A stretch of 15,793 nt of DNA from positions 677,750-693,542 of the forward strand of contig MU646416.1 of assembly GCA_026770585.1 (NCBI GenBank), in the 5' to 3' direction. The position numbers and the translations under genes were made by a program. Source of the stretch: Baffinella frigidus. Lineage: Eukaryota; Cryptophyceae; Cryptomonadales; Baffinellaceae. Positions 14,518 to 15,563 of the stretch are shown here, in pieces (the stretch's first letter is position 1; each line of letters opens with the position of its first letter). The notes under the pieces are model-generated. The model ran no database searches and was not told the DNA's origin. It saw nothing but the letters and a program-made list of their open reading frames with translations.

Positions 14518-15563
14518 GAGAGAGACAGAGAGAGCAGGATATTGAGGACATCAAGAGTGCTTTCGCCAAGGTGTGACACCTCTCCATCAGCAACTTCCTC
14601 ATCCTCATCGAAAAAAAACTGCTCCCTTTCAGCGCACGGATTTGCCTTACGGTACGCCCCAGAGCTCCTAGGGCCGCGTCGCTTTGCGCTAAACCCAACA
14701 TCCTGAACTCCACGCCTCAAAATAGAGAGCGTTGATCTGCAGGAGGAGGTTGTGCACCCCTCACCCCAAAACCCTCAACGCTAAACCCTAAACCCCAAAC
14801 CTCTAATCCCTAAACGCCACACCCTGAAACCCAACCCCCAAACCCTGAACCCCTAATCCCTAAACCCTAACCCCAAAAACGATAAACCCTAAACCCGAAT
14901 GCAGGTGGTGCTGTGCGGCGAGATGCTGCACGAAGTTGCGAACAAAGTGCGCGGCCTCTCGCCTGCCTACGAATTCCCGCCAAGCTACGTACTTACCCCC
15001 GCCCACAGCCCCATGATTCACTGCGAAATCCAAAATGGTTACACGCCCGGTTGCGTGGCTCAGAAAGTCTGCGGCCTCTCGCATGCTTACGAATTCCCGC
15101 CAACCTACGTACTTGCCCCTCCTGTGTTGTGCTAGGGTACTGTTTTGTGTTCGGGTACAGGTCTTAGGGTACGGGTGAAACATGCTATCTTAGATGAAAT
15201 CTGCTATCTTAGAAGTGGCGAACAAAGTGCGCGGCCTCTCACCTGCCTACGAGTTCTCGCCAAGCTAGGTACTTACCCGTCCACACGCCCATGATTCACT
15301 GCGAAGTCCTTTACGTCCGGTTTTGTGTTAGGTTACGGGTATGATATTCTAACTCCATAATTCACTACGAAATCCTTCCATCGCCGGTCCTGAATACGAC
15401 CCGCCTTCGACCGCAGATTTTTGACCACGTCTGTTTTTTTTTACCGCAGATTTTTGACCACAGATGTGTTTTTCGCAGATTTTGAATTCGATCCGGAAAG
15501 GCGCTGAGCGCGCCGCCAGGGAGCTGGGACAGATCAAAATGGCCGACGTTTTCCTGCCGCCCG
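108..15563 (+). CDS. Dynein heavy chain, internal part of a 26-exon gene (AAA4 end to AAA6 approach)
   Basis: The joined exons encode about 796 residues of a dynein heavy chain, the AAA+ motor subunit that walks on microtubules in cilia or cytoplasm. Exons: 108-225, 674-756, 1586-1674, 2022-2115, 2420-2617, 3056-3118, 3565-3633, 3883-3928, 4240-4392, 5082-5167, 5443-5556, 6352-6473, 7215-7350, 8262-8345, 9157-9259, 9510-9555, 9687-9796, 10792-10868, 11927-12004, 12379-12443, 12859-12943, 13334-13393, 13704-13772, 14259-14330, 14905-14988, 15479-15563. Family landmarks appear in the expected order: a VHSAAND motif like the IHxSV helix, the stalk coiled coils, LSQWV, VIKPK, GDTLVAAALVTYSG, WNGLPPQSF, WPMLIDP, HPKFRLFLVTG and TIVNFTL. 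All 25 junctions keep the frame. The P-loops of AAA1-AAA4 and the C-terminus lie outside the window. Many family-invariant residues differ, so the axonemal or cytoplasmic subclass is not assigned. Exon ends are by-eye calls without transcript data. Confidence 0.85.
280..380. repeat. Short imperfect tandem repeat (GATGAGTGGTGG-type)
   Basis: Repeated units of GATGAGTG followed by GTGGnGGGCAC or similar and GAGTGACA, about four copies, within the exon 1-2 intron. Confidence 0.6.
441..455 (+). pseudogene. Echo of exon 2 start
   Basis: CACAG then GGCTGGGCGACACGTC, the same as the acceptor and first bases of exon 2 at 674, after which the sequences part. It lies upstream of the minisatellite. Confidence 0.6.
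487..660. repeat. Minisatellite, GAGTGACTCATCTGAGTGTA unit
   Basis: About five to six copies of a roughly 30-base unit containing GTGACTCATCTGAGTG plus TACAGACAGA, ending 14 bases before the exon 2 acceptor. Units contain the small palindrome TGACTCA. Copies lack uniform spacers, so this is not a CRISPR array. Confidence 0.85.
674..756 (+). CDS. Exon 2: AAA4 helix before the IHxSV-like motif
   Basis: Acceptor GACACAG, donor CTG|GTGACT. Ends with LSPETMQQAARHTAL, which joined to exon 3 (VHSAANDL) matches the dynein helix ending in IHxSV. It starts with two bases of a split codon and ends in phase 0. Three decayed copies of its 3' half follow in the next intron (856-889, 1056-1091, 1381-1404) and a copy of its 5' end lies at 441-455. 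This copy is chosen because only it has acceptor, donor and correct phases. Confidence 0.65.
856..889 (+). pseudogene. Echo of exon 2, 3' half (in frame)
   Basis: Reads ATGCAGCATGCTGCGAGACA and on to CTG|GTAACA. MQHAARHTAL stays in frame and the donor is intact, but the 5' half is missing. Could be a relic or a minor alternative exon. Confidence 0.65.
998..1046 (+). repeat. CCCTACA telomere-like repeat
   Basis: About seven CCCTACA units, a one-base variant of CCCTAAA, in the exon 2-3 intron. Preceded by a copy (985-996) of the GGCGTTTGTTTGGT end of exon 3. Confidence 0.85.
1056..1091 (+). pseudogene. Echo of exon 2, 3' half, cut by a miniature transposon
   Basis: GACGATGCAGCAGGCTGCGC continuing to ACCGCTCGG, followed by GTA where the inverted-repeat element at 1095-1265 begins. 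The sequence resumes after the element as AACACCTTCC, as in the echo at 856-889. Confidence 0.65.
1095..1265. mobile_element. Miniature inverted-repeat element, TA target duplication (MITE-A1)
   Basis: A 171-base foldback. The left end GAGCGCTGTGAAGAGAAGTT is matched by the inverse right end AACTTCTCTGCACAGCGCTC. The arms pair almost to the centre (TGGAGAAATTGGAGCCATTTTG against its complement). Flanked by TA at 1093-1094 and 1266-1267. Removing the element with one TA restores GGTAACACC, the sequence of the intact echo at 888-896. A TA duplication is typical of Tc1/mariner-type elements. No transposase is present. Confidence 0.85.
1381..1404 (+). pseudogene. Echo of exon 2, last 24 bases
   Basis: CAGGCTGCGAGGCACACCGC then CCTG|GTAACT. 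It is the fourth copy of the exon 2 end and donor. Confidence 0.6.
1586..1674 (+). CDS. Exon 3: end of AAA4 (VHSAANDL ... SFPASAFVW)
   Basis: Acceptor GCTTTGCAG, donor TTG|GTACCC (phase 2). Encodes VHSAANDLVSRN and then SFPASAFVW, aligning by eye with the dynein sequence IHxSV...RRxxYVTPxSYLE. The following intron is telomere-like from its first bases. The Trp codon is completed by the first base of exon 4. Confidence 0.75.
1675..2021 (+). repeat. Whole-intron telomere-like array (exon 3-4 intron)
   Basis: The intron begins GTACCCTACACCCTGAACCC and continues as CCCTAAA, CCCTGAA and CCCCAAA units to the acceptor AACCCAG. Practically the entire 347 bases are degenerate telomere-type repeat with the C-rich strand on the sense side and no internal AG that I could find before the acceptor. 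Confidence 0.9.
2022..2115 (+). CDS. Exon 4: start of stalk coiled coil 1
   Basis: Acceptor AACCCAG sits directly at the end of a telomere-like array. Encodes YHEVWRRVFLGRKAEL and then KFQKAKIAASKLQ, matching the dynein pattern Y..ll..Kr.el....er...GL.KL. No GT is available at the required end. The exon is read to CAG followed by a GC donor (GCACGC), which gives phase 0 into exon 5. Confidence 0.75.
2152..2258. mobile_element. Short inverted-repeat element with TGA flanks
   Basis: The left end CTATCCCTTAAGTGGCCAG is matched perfectly by the inverse right end CTGGCCACTTAAGGGATAG; flanks TGA at 2149-2151 and 2259-2261. The interior holds CCTACCGTAGGGCCCTAGG (2184 on), also found in both arms of the large inverted repeat near 10.9 and 12.3 kb. 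Lies in the exon 4-5 intron. A non-autonomous DNA element with a 3-base duplication is the likely reading. Confidence 0.75.
2420..2617 (+). CDS. Exon 5: stalk coiled coil 1 (long heptad helix)
   Basis: Longest exon: 66 codons, phase 0 at both ends, acceptor TTTGAGCAG, donor CAG|GTCAGC. Encodes a highly charged helix rich in E, Q, A, L and R (AALEGLYDIETAIEDQ ... EIEAEIATLQ) with clear heptad spacing, as expected for CC1 of the dynein stalk, which relays the nucleotide state to the microtubule-binding head. Confidence 0.85.
2791..2832 (+). pseudogene. Echo of exon 6, shortened but in frame
   Basis: GTGTGCGCAG acceptor, 14 codons (AALNEQVDMAGPLL), then GTAGGG usable as a donor. It keeps phase 0/0 and could be spliced in place of exon 6, giving a stalk seven residues shorter, one heptad. 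Relic or alternative exon. Confidence 0.65.
3056..3118 (+). CDS. Exon 6: end of CC1 (PLLEDAEAGL)
   Basis: 21 codons, phase 0/0, acceptor GTGTGCGCAG, donor CTG|GTGATT. AALNEQVDMAGPLLEDAEAGL matches the conserved dynein 'PLLeeA..AL' segment before the microtubule-binding domain. A shorter upstream copy (2791-2832) lacks the last seven codons. Confidence 0.85.
3129..3560 (+). repeat. Telomere-like array filling the exon 6-7 intron
   Basis: After GTGATTGCCTG the intron is CACCCTAACCATTAACCCC and then mixed CCCTAAA, CCCCAAA and CCCTACA units to the acceptor GAAAAAG. A few units are heavily mutated (CATAAACCATAAACC near 3494). Confidence 0.9.
3565..3633 (+). CDS. Exon 7: start of microtubule-binding domain
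   Basis: 23 codons, phase 0/0. The acceptor (GAAAAAG) ends a telomere-like intron; donor CAG|GTTCCA. VMVDHDSIAALRGMVLPSED corresponds to the family pattern 'l.k.di.ElrsM..PP..v' that opens the stalk-head domain. Confidence 0.8.
3634..3882 (+). other. Exon 7-8 intron, no further feature seen
   Basis: Unique-looking sequence with a short repeated GGGCACCAC at 3820 and 3837. No array, transposon or exon copy recognised. Confidence 0.5.
3883..3928 (+). CDS. Exon 8: microtubule-binding domain (VAQAVVILLSG)
   Basis: A 46-base micro-exon, phase 0 in and phase 1 out, acceptor GGGGCCAG, donor CCAG|GTCAGT. VAQAVVILLSGAGVP matches the hydrophobic helix 'V..V.eAV.iLLG'. It was found because exon 7 (phase 0 out) could not join exon 9 (phase 1 in). 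This exon fixes both the phase and the missing sequence. Confidence 0.8.
4074..4126. repeat. Short direct repeat (ATTAGGTGnCnGAACTAGAT)
   Basis: ATTAGGTGACGGAACTAGAT at 4074 recurs as ATTAGGTGGCAGAACTAGAT at 4104, in the exon 8-9 intron. Confidence 0.8.
4240..4392 (+). CDS. Exon 9: microtubule-binding domain core
   Basis: Acceptor GGTTCGCAG, donor GAAG|GTGCTA, phase 1/1. Encodes HRLLQWKEVKKHLKPESFL, then STLSKFNVKNAHPEAVEQL and NWLPLPTPLE, aligning with 'W...kk.l....Fl..L..fd.d.i....v..l'. A 3' copy lies downstream at 4528-4600. Confidence 0.85.
4528..4600 (+). pseudogene. Echo of exon 9, 3' half (in frame)
   Basis: GTCAAGAACGCGCACCCCGA to GTGAAG|GTGCCG. Encodes VKNAHPEAVEQLVANWLPLP MPRE with the same phase-1 donor as exon 9. 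The 5' half is absent; the bases before it (CATGTCAAG) could serve as a weak acceptor. Confidence 0.7.
4800..5040. repeat. AT-rich short repeats (GCTCAAATT and TCAAATC types)
   Basis: CGGCTCAAATTAATCGGCTC and similar at 4811-4865, then TCAAATCAAATCTAAATCGC and relatives at 4990-5038, on both sides of the exon 10 echo. Confidence 0.65.
4904..4990 (+). pseudogene. Echo of exon 10, nearly full length
   Basis: Acceptor ATTTTGCAG, correct phase, open frame EGPTETTALIMGLSQWVTSI VKM. After KM the sequence loses the FHIYT codons and the GTACGT donor (reads TCCAATCTCAATCGCGTCA). Exon-level similarity is high while the flanking intron differs. Confidence 0.7.
5082..5167 (+). CDS. Exon 10: microtubule-binding domain end (LSQWVTSIVKM)
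   Basis: Acceptor AATTTCCAG, donor ACG|GTACGT, phase 1/0. Encodes EEPTETTALIAGLSQWVTSI then VKMFHIYT, matching 'S.Aa..lc.WV.am..Y'. Preferred over the similar block at 4904-4990 because that copy has a damaged 3' end and no donor. Confidence 0.85.
5168..5442 (+). other. Exon 10-11 intron, no further feature seen
   Basis: Mixed-composition sequence with no telomere-like array or exon copy that I could recognise. Confidence 0.5.
5443..5556 (+). CDS. Exon 11: start of coiled coil 2 (VIKPKQSQL)
   Basis: Acceptor GAAATTGCAG. VIKPKQSQLKELTAEKKVL starts the return helix and matches the conserved 'v.PK...l..ae.el'. The coding copy and the later partial copy (5680-5721) both read CTCCAG-GCTCGA and then diverge, which places the exon end at CAG with a GC donor. 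Phase 0 joins exon 12. Confidence 0.75.
5680..5721 (+). pseudogene. Echo of exon 11, last 14 codons
   Basis: GAGCTCACGTCGAGGATGAA to CTCCAG followed by GCTCGACCC. ELTSRMKALQARLQ is identical to exon 11 at protein level. It shares the GC donor and then passes into CCTAAACCCTCAACCCTAAA. Confidence 0.7.
5722..6351 (+). other. Remainder of exon 11-12 intron
   Basis: Contains a short telomere-like patch (5734-5760) and C-rich sequence around 6020-6110 (CACCCGTCACCCCTCCACCC). Open frames here have no recognisable protein similarity and lie between two exons that join in phase, so I regard them as chance. Confidence 0.5.
6352..6473 (+). CDS. Exon 12: coiled coil 2, second part
   Basis: Acceptor TTCCGACAG, donor CCAG|GTCCAG, phase 0 in and phase 2 out. 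Encodes DLMKNFQDAAEEKNSSVAGL, ENLTASCNIAGKLAQVIKSS, an amphipathic helix matching the CC2 pattern ending in 'c...l.rA..Li..L'. Confidence 0.75.
6745..6800 (+). repeat. Short telomere-like patch
   Basis: CCCCTGAACTCTGAACCCTG and further CCCTGAA and CCGAAAC units, just before the first exon 13 echo. Confidence 0.8.
6818..6866 (+). pseudogene. Echo of exon 13, 5' part with stop
   Basis: Acceptor CAACCAG, then GTCGAACCCAATCCTAGACG continuing to GGAGTACC. The frame hits TAG (GCG CTC TAG), so it cannot replace exon 13. Confidence 0.7.
6935..6974 (-). pseudogene. Inverted fragment of exon 13
   Basis: GAGTAGGTAACAAGCGCGGC continuing to TGTCGCCCAC is the reverse complement of the GGGCGACACGCTCGTCGCAG ... 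GTTACCTACTC part of exon 13 (nearly exact against the copy at 7461-7571). Confidence 0.85.
7077..7101 (+). pseudogene. Exon 13 fragment with internal deletion
   Basis: GTCGAACCCGATCCA, the exon 13 start, runs straight into GTTACCTACGAG, a part about 75 bases further along the exon. The preceding intron AAACCGGTTTACTAATGGTG is also duplicated from around 6705. Confidence 0.65.
7215..7350 (+). CDS. Exon 13: end of CC2 and start of AAA5
   Basis: Acceptor GTGAGCAG, donor GAG|GTTATA. One base completes the exon 12 codon; then SNPIQDALDRTEQQLECLL, GDTLVAAALVTYSGHLDLRG, RSSFIE. The GD-LLAAAfisYlG-F motif of AAA5 is plain. At least five other partial copies surround it. The others carry a stop (6818-6866), an inversion (6935-6974), a frameshift (7461-7571) or a missing 5' end. 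Confidence 0.85.
7374..7460. repeat. Minisatellite, GGTTACGnGCcTATGT unit
   Basis: Four imperfect units (GGTTACGAGCCTATGTAAC, GGTTGCAAGGTTATG, GGTTACGCGCGTATG, GGTTACGGGCCTATG) separated by TTTTTA- or TTTTTCA-type spacers, immediately after the exon 13 donor region. Confidence 0.75.
7461..7571 (+). pseudogene. Echo of exon 13 with one-base insertion
   Basis: ACAGGACGGAGCAGCAGCCT and on to CATTGAG|GTCACC. CAGCAGCCTAGAG carries one extra base against CAGCAGCTCGAG, shifting the frame. The 3' boundary is intact. Confidence 0.75.
7643..7746 (+). pseudogene. Echo of exon 13, open frame
   Basis: Begins at CAGAACAGCAGCGTGAGTGC and runs in frame (QQRECLMGDTLVAAALVAYS) to ATTGAG|GTTCCC. It lacks the first 30 or so bases of the exon. 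Alternative-exon use is possible but would lose the phase-2 acceptor context. Confidence 0.7.
7763..7780 (+). pseudogene. Echo of exon 13, last 18 bases
   Basis: CGATCGTCGTTTATTGAG then GTTACCTACC. It is the fifth copy of the exon 13 end. Confidence 0.6.
7848..8028 (+). repeat. Telomere-like array before exon 14 echo
   Basis: CCATACACCACACACCCGTA leading into CCCTAAA units up to CCTAAACGCAG, which forms the acceptor of the exon 14 copy at 8032. Confidence 0.9.
8032..8106 (+). pseudogene. Echo of exon 14, donor end lost
   Basis: Acceptor AACGCAG, open frame DTVLADLRAQKIRVSIPPTL NALVS, then diverges (TCGGAACACGACG) where exon 14 has GCCGCCCAG|GT. No donor at the same place. Confidence 0.7.
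8262..8345 (+). CDS. Exon 14: AAA5 segment (DNVLADLRAQKIRVSIPPTL)
   Basis: 28 codons, phase 0/0, acceptor TTGGTGCAG, donor CAG|GTACAA. Encodes DNVLADLRAQKIRVSIPPTL then DALVSAAQ, corresponding to the dynein stretch 'W...l.....ip.s..f.l...L'. It is the only copy with both splice sites. 8032-8106 lacks the donor end, and 8500-8549 and 8951-9001 lack the 5' part. Confidence 0.8.
8343..8505 (+). repeat. Direct repeat, copy 1 (about 163 bases)
   Basis: Starts at the exon 14 donor (CAGGTACAACCACTGCAATA) and ends in GCCTGGTACCGCGT. Nearly identical to 8794-8957, with about nine differences by eye. Confidence 0.9.
8500..8549 (+). pseudogene. Echo of exon 14, 3' part with frameshift
   Basis: CGCGTCTCGATCCCCCCCCC then ACACTCGACGCTCTCG to GCCCAG|GTACAA. 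The C run is longer than in exon 14, breaking the frame. Confidence 0.7.
8779..8796 (+). pseudogene. Tiny echo of exon 14 donor end
   Basis: CATCCCCCCCACCGTCCAG followed by GTACAACCAC, joining the proline codons of exon 14 directly to its donor. Confidence 0.5.
8794..8957 (+). repeat. Direct repeat, copy 2
   Basis: Second copy of 8343-8505, starting CAGGTACAACCACTGGAATA and ending GGTACCGCGT, where it again meets an exon 14 echo. Confidence 0.9.
8951..9001 (+). pseudogene. Echo of exon 14, 3' half (frame kept)
   Basis: TACCGCGTGTCTATCCCCCC to GCTCAG|GTACGT. It has the strongest donor of the exon 14 copies but no acceptor or 5' half. Confidence 0.65.
9006..9154 (+). repeat. Telomere-like array reaching exon 15 acceptor
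   Basis: From GTACGTCTAAACTCTAAACC through CCCTTAA and CCCTAAA units to AACCAG at 9156. The stretch from the donor at 9002 to the acceptor is essentially all repeat. Confidence 0.9.
9157..9259 (+). CDS. Exon 15: AAA5 core (WNGLPPQSF ... WPMLIDP)
   Basis: Acceptor AACCAG ends a telomere-like array. Encodes VAEWRWNGLPPQSFMAESAA and then AWPMLIDP, corresponding to the hallmark dynein 'I..WN..GLP.DsfSieN...v....RWPLmIDPQ'. The last base before a GC donor (CCAG|GCCCTA) plus AT of exon 16 makes Asp. The usual Asp-Ser, Glu-Asn and Arg of the motif are partly replaced (PQ, ES, AW). Confidence 0.9.
9260..9507 (+). repeat. Whole-intron telomere-like array (exon 15-16 intron)
   Basis: Begins at the GC donor itself (GCCCTACACCCTACACCCTG) and ends CCCTGAACAG. 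The full 250-base intron is CCCTACA and CCCTAAA repeat, with the splice signals embedded in the first and last units. Confidence 0.92.
9510..9555 (+). CDS. Exon 16: AAA5 (DGIALDWL)
   Basis: A 46-base micro-exon flanked upstream by a 250-base, wholly telomere-like intron. Phase 1 in, phase 2 out; acceptor TGAACAG, donor GG|GTACAC. Reads (D)GIALDWLTMHYTPP, equivalent to the 'DPQ.Qa..Wik' continuation. Confidence 0.8.
9687..9796 (+). CDS. Exon 17: AAA5 (RVTMLRTITTNQENLIEVVR)
   Basis: Acceptor CGAAAAAAG, donor GCG|GTACGC, phase 2 in and 1 out. Encodes SRVTMLRTITTNQENLIEVV, RACVQDGRPLAIYGGG, matching 'l.v.rltd..fl..LE.aI..G.pvLle.vgE'. At least four decayed copies follow in the intron, one of them inverted. 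Confidence 0.8.
9848..9905 (+). pseudogene. Echo of exon 17, 3' half with stop
   Basis: GAGGTTGTCCGGGCGTGATT and on to GGCGGCG|GTACCG. The frame reads GCG TGA, a stop. Donor boundary intact. Confidence 0.7.
10018..10042 (+). pseudogene. Short echo of exon 17 end
   Basis: CCTCGGTATCTACGATGGAG GCGAT resembles the CTCGCGATTTACGGCGGAGGCG end of exon 17. Confidence 0.45.
10108..10167 (+). pseudogene. Echo of exon 17, 3' half with stop (second)
   Basis: GCGAGGTTGGCCGGGCGTGA to GACGGCGGCG|GTAACT. It shares the GCG TGA stop and upstream TAGGGCCCTGCGAGG sequence with the copy at 9848, so the two arose from one another. Confidence 0.7.
10239..10317. pseudogene. Exon 17 echo containing an internal inversion
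   Basis: 10239-10258 is forward (GGTTGTCCGGGCGTGCGTCC). 10258-10293 is the reverse complement of the exon start region (GGACAACCTCGATGAGGTTC TCCTGGTTCGTCGT). 10297-10317 is forward again (TGCGATTTACGGCGGCGGCG) with donor GTACCC. The order forward-inverted-forward suggests template switching. Confidence 0.8.
10380..10790 (+). repeat. Array of decayed exon 18 starts
   Basis: GTGGGGGTCTGGCGACGATC at 10441, GTAGGGGTCTCACGAATCAA at 10468, GTGGGTTTCTTCAGTGGATC at 10519, GTGGTGGTCGCACGACGATT at 10597 and TGGGGGTTTCACCACGATCA at 10711 all resemble the exon 18 start at 10792. Several have a preceding GCAG acceptor. A larger unit (GTGACTGGACTGACGCGACG at 10411, GTGACGTGACTGATGCAACG at 10671) repeats with them. 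Confidence 0.7.
10792..10868 (+). CDS. Exon 18: AAA5 (INRELMELILRKYF)
   Basis: Acceptor TCTCTTTTCAG, a classical pyrimidine tract. Phase 1 in; read to ACG|GTCCCA, phase 0. Encodes GGLTTINRELMELILRKYF then VRKRAT, in the place of 'lDP.L.plL.k.....g'. Copies of its 5' end lie upstream and of its 3' end downstream. All downstream copies keep the ACG-GTCCC boundary, which supports the donor. Confidence 0.75.
10889..10985. repeat. Left arm of a 1.4 kb inverted repeat
   Basis: From CACACCGGACTTTGAAGGAA through AATAACCCCTAAGCGAC and GACCTAGGGCCCTACGGTAG to GGGGGGTTCCTACG. Its reverse complement lies at 12237-12333. It starts 20 bases after the exon 18 donor. Confidence 0.85.
10990..11031 (+). pseudogene. 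Echo of exon 18, 3' half
   Basis: AACTCATCCTCCGCAAGTAC and on to CGCGCCACG|GTCCCA. The frame is kept (LILRKYFVRKRAT) and the donor boundary is the same. Confidence 0.7.
11254..11477 (+). pseudogene. Echo of exon 18 split by a miniature transposon
   Basis: AATCCCCCGCAAATA (to 11268) and TACTTTGTCTGCAAGCGCGC CACG (from 11454) together correspond to exon 18 ATCCTCCGCAAGTACTTCG and the rest. The inverted-repeat element 11269-11453 sits at the TA. Confidence 0.75.
11269..11453. mobile_element. Miniature inverted-repeat element, TA duplication (MITE-A2)
   Basis: A 185-base foldback. The left end GAGCGTTTGAGGTAATTGTT pairs with the right end AACAATTACCGCAAACGCTC; the arms continue through GTCCGTTTTGGAC and GGTTTTCCCGTTTTCC to GTGTCCATTTAAA. 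TA at 11267-11268 and 11454-11455. Shares the GAGCG terminus and TA flanks with the element at 1095-1265, so probably the same superfamily. Confidence 0.85.
11531..11573. other. Perfect-looking hairpin
   Basis: GCCCAACGATCAGAACC and GGTTTGATCGTTGGGC pair with one mismatch around a short loop. Inside the exon 18-19 intron. Confidence 0.65.
11643..11874. mobile_element. Inverted-repeat element with TA flanks (MITE-B)
   Basis: About 50-base arms: left TCCGGGGAAACCTTTTTTTC then TTTAGTTTGATGGCAAG; right CTTGCCATCAAACTAAAG ... GGTTTCCCCGGA. TA at 11641-11642 and 11875-11876. Termini differ from the GAGCG elements. No coding capacity in the 130-base centre. Confidence 0.82.
11927..12004 (+). CDS. 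Exon 19: AAA5 (HPKFRLFLVTG)
   Basis: 26 codons, phase 0/0, acceptor AAAATACAG, donor AAG|GTACCC. VVNLGAGEPVEVHPKFRLFL then VTGRNK is a clear match to dynein 'iklGd.evdynp.FrlylTTk'. Sits just outside a 1 kb intron rich in inverted repeats. Confidence 0.85.
12063..12085. other. Short perfect palindrome
   Basis: ATGCGCCCGGA and TCCGGGCGCAT, 11-base arms around one base, in the exon 19-20 intron. Confidence 0.8.
12237..12333. repeat. Right arm of the 1.4 kb inverted repeat
   Basis: CGTAGGAACCCCCCATGTCC through CCTACCGTAGGGTCCTAGG and CTTAGGGGTTATTCAAAATT to GAAGTCCGCTGTGTG, the inverse of 10889-10985. The two arms flank exon 19 and three smaller foldbacks. Confidence 0.85.
12379..12443 (+). 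CDS. Exon 20: TIVNFTL motif
   Basis: Acceptor GGCGCGCAG, donor CGG|GTAATG, phase 0 in and 2 out. ASAEPEHLSTFTIVNFTLCA matches the dynein signature 'vtvINFTvT..GLedQLL'. Confidence 0.8.
12701..12755 (+). pseudogene. Echo of exon 21, 5' part
   Basis: ATTGCAGAGTCGACGCTGGC and on to CGCACGCAGCTGGTCGGGG. Nearly identical to exon 21 for 18 codons but without the leading G and without the 3' half. Confidence 0.7.
12767..12858 (+). repeat. CTCATAACC short repeats before exon 21
   Basis: Units such as CCTCATAACC, GATCCCTCATAACCTTGACC and CATCATAACCTCATAACAG. ATAAC resembles a branch site, and the last unit supplies the exon 21 acceptor. Confidence 0.7.
12859..12943 (+). CDS. Exon 21: helix after NFTL (ESTLAAMLRTQL)
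   Basis: Acceptor CATAACAG then one base plus 28 codons, IAESTLAAMLRTQLIDVGPR, QENLLTVQ; donor CAG|GTGCGA. Aligns with 'gLEdQLL..vV..ErPdLe..r..L'. The upstream copy (12701-12755) lacks the leading G that would complete the split codon, so only this one keeps the frame from exon 20. Confidence 0.8.
13034..13300 (+). repeat. Direct repeats in the exon 21-22 intron
   Basis: GGCTGCGGAAACGCCTCGCA TTGCACCCTGGG at about 13037 recurs as GGCTGCGGAAACGCTTTGTG TCGCACCCTGGG at about 13258. Each copy precedes a version of exon 22, so intron and exon were duplicated together. Confidence 0.75.
13125..13178 (+). pseudogene. Echo of exon 22 (in frame)
   Basis: Acceptor CCCTATCAG, then HELLKGQLHLEAAILLAQ. 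The end does not match the exon 22 boundary and no donor follows at once. Confidence 0.65.
13334..13393 (+). CDS. Exon 22: LEAAMLAALSQ helix
   Basis: 20 codons, phase 0/0, acceptor CCCTATCAG, GC donor (CAG|GCAACC). HELLKEQLDLEAAMLAALSQ fits dynein 'L..LEd.iL.lLs.s'. A related in-frame copy at 13125-13178 has no matching 3' boundary. Confidence 0.75.
13514..13700 (+). repeat. Telomere-like array before exon 23
   Basis: CCCTCCATTTGCAGTTGAAA gives way near 13530 to CCTGAAACC, CCCTAAA, CCCTGAA and CCCCAAA units ending AAACCGCAG. Confidence 0.88.
13704..13772 (+). CDS. Exon 23: AAA5-AAA6 connector (ADDLVLMDK)
   Basis: 23 codons, phase 0/0. Acceptor AAACCGCAG at the end of a telomere-like stretch; donor AAG|GTCAGT, one of the best in the gene. 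GPNEAMSNALAAMIADDLVL, MDK takes the place of 's.GnilDdeeLi..L..sK'. Fragments of this exon recur at 13848-13867 and 13971-14014. Confidence 0.75.
13873..13887. repeat. G homopolymer run
   Basis: About 14 G in a row next to an exon 23 fragment (TGCTATGATCGCGATCATTT at 13848); prone to slippage and sequencing error. Confidence 0.7.
13971..14014 (+). pseudogene. Echo of exon 23, 3' end
   Basis: TCGCGGCAACGATCGCCGAG through GTGCTCACGGACAAG|GTCTAT. Resembles ATIAEIDLVLTDK against exon 23 AMIADDLVLMDK. Confidence 0.6.
14058..14200 (+). repeat. Telomere-like array in exon 23-24 intron
   Basis: AAACCCTAAACCCCAAATCC through CCCTAAA and CCCCAAA units to CTCTGAACTCTGAAC. Confidence 0.88.
14259..14330 (+). 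CDS. Exon 24: connector helix (KEEQEIKDIESAFAK)
   Basis: 24 codons, phase 0/0, acceptor TTTGTGAAG, donor AAG|GTGCCT. VVIGLEDARKEEQEIKDIES AFAK, with the charged helical character of the 'ts.eI...l..ae.te..Id' region. A shorter copy follows a 200-base purine-rich microsatellite. Confidence 0.75.
14334..14535. repeat. Purine-rich microsatellite (GA)n and (GACA)n
   Basis: AGAGAGAGAGAGAG tracts alternate with GACAGACAGACAGACAGA, with interruptions, between exon 24 and its downstream echo. The tract is long enough to adopt non-B structure. Confidence 0.95.
14538..14570 (+). pseudogene. Echo of exon 24, 3' half (in frame)
   Basis: AGAGAGCAG acceptor, GATATTGAGGACATCAAGAG and on to GCCAAG|GTGTGA. 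DIEDIKSAFAK keeps phase 0/0 with both splice sites, so it could be an extra 11-codon micro-exon. Confidence 0.65.
14760..14900 (+). repeat. Telomere-like array before exon 25
   Basis: CTCACCCCAAAACCCTCAAC to CCCTAAACCCGAATGCAG. Units are mutated but follow the CCCTAAA pattern. Confidence 0.88.
14905..14988 (+). CDS. Exon 25: connector (VVLCGEMLHEVANKV ... YEF)
   Basis: 28 codons, phase 0/0, acceptor GAATGCAG after a telomere-like array, donor TAC|GTACTT. VVLCGEMLHEVANKVRGLSP AYEFPPSY matches dynein 'yrpvA.raa.LfFvl.dL..idpmYqfSL'. Two damaged 3' copies follow (15061-15108, 15212-15268). Confidence 0.8.
15061..15108 (+). pseudogene. Echo of exon 25, 3' half (first)
   Basis: CAGAAAGTCTGCGGCCTCTC to CCAACCTAC|GTACTT. 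The frame is kept (KVCGLSHAYEFPPTY); the 5' half is replaced by CCCGGTTGCGTGGCT. Confidence 0.7.
15212..15268 (+). pseudogene. Echo of exon 25, 3' half (second, with stop)
   Basis: GAAGTGGCGAACAAAGTGCG to CCAAGCTAG|GTACTT. TAC has become TAG at the boundary. The following intron (ATGATTCACTGCGAAGTCC) is duplicated too. Confidence 0.7.
15443..15478 (+). repeat. Repeated exon 26 acceptor (CCGCAGATTTTTGACCAC)
   Basis: ACCGCAGATTTTTGACCAC occurs near 15413 and 15443, and the real acceptor reads TTCGCAGATTTTGAATTC. There are thus three tandem acceptor-like starts for exon 26. Confidence 0.65.
15479..15563 (+). CDS. Exon 26: approach to AAA6 (IRKGAERAARELGQIK)
   Basis: Acceptor TTTTTCGCAG. ILNSIRKGAERAARELGQIK then MADVFLPP. 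Fits the dynein stretch after YqfSL ('fi.lF..si..a......R...l...'). The 3' end is set at CCCG|GTTCAC because the downstream copy (15637-15682) diverges just after this point. The donor is weak and the next exon is outside the window, so this end is uncertain. Confidence 0.65.
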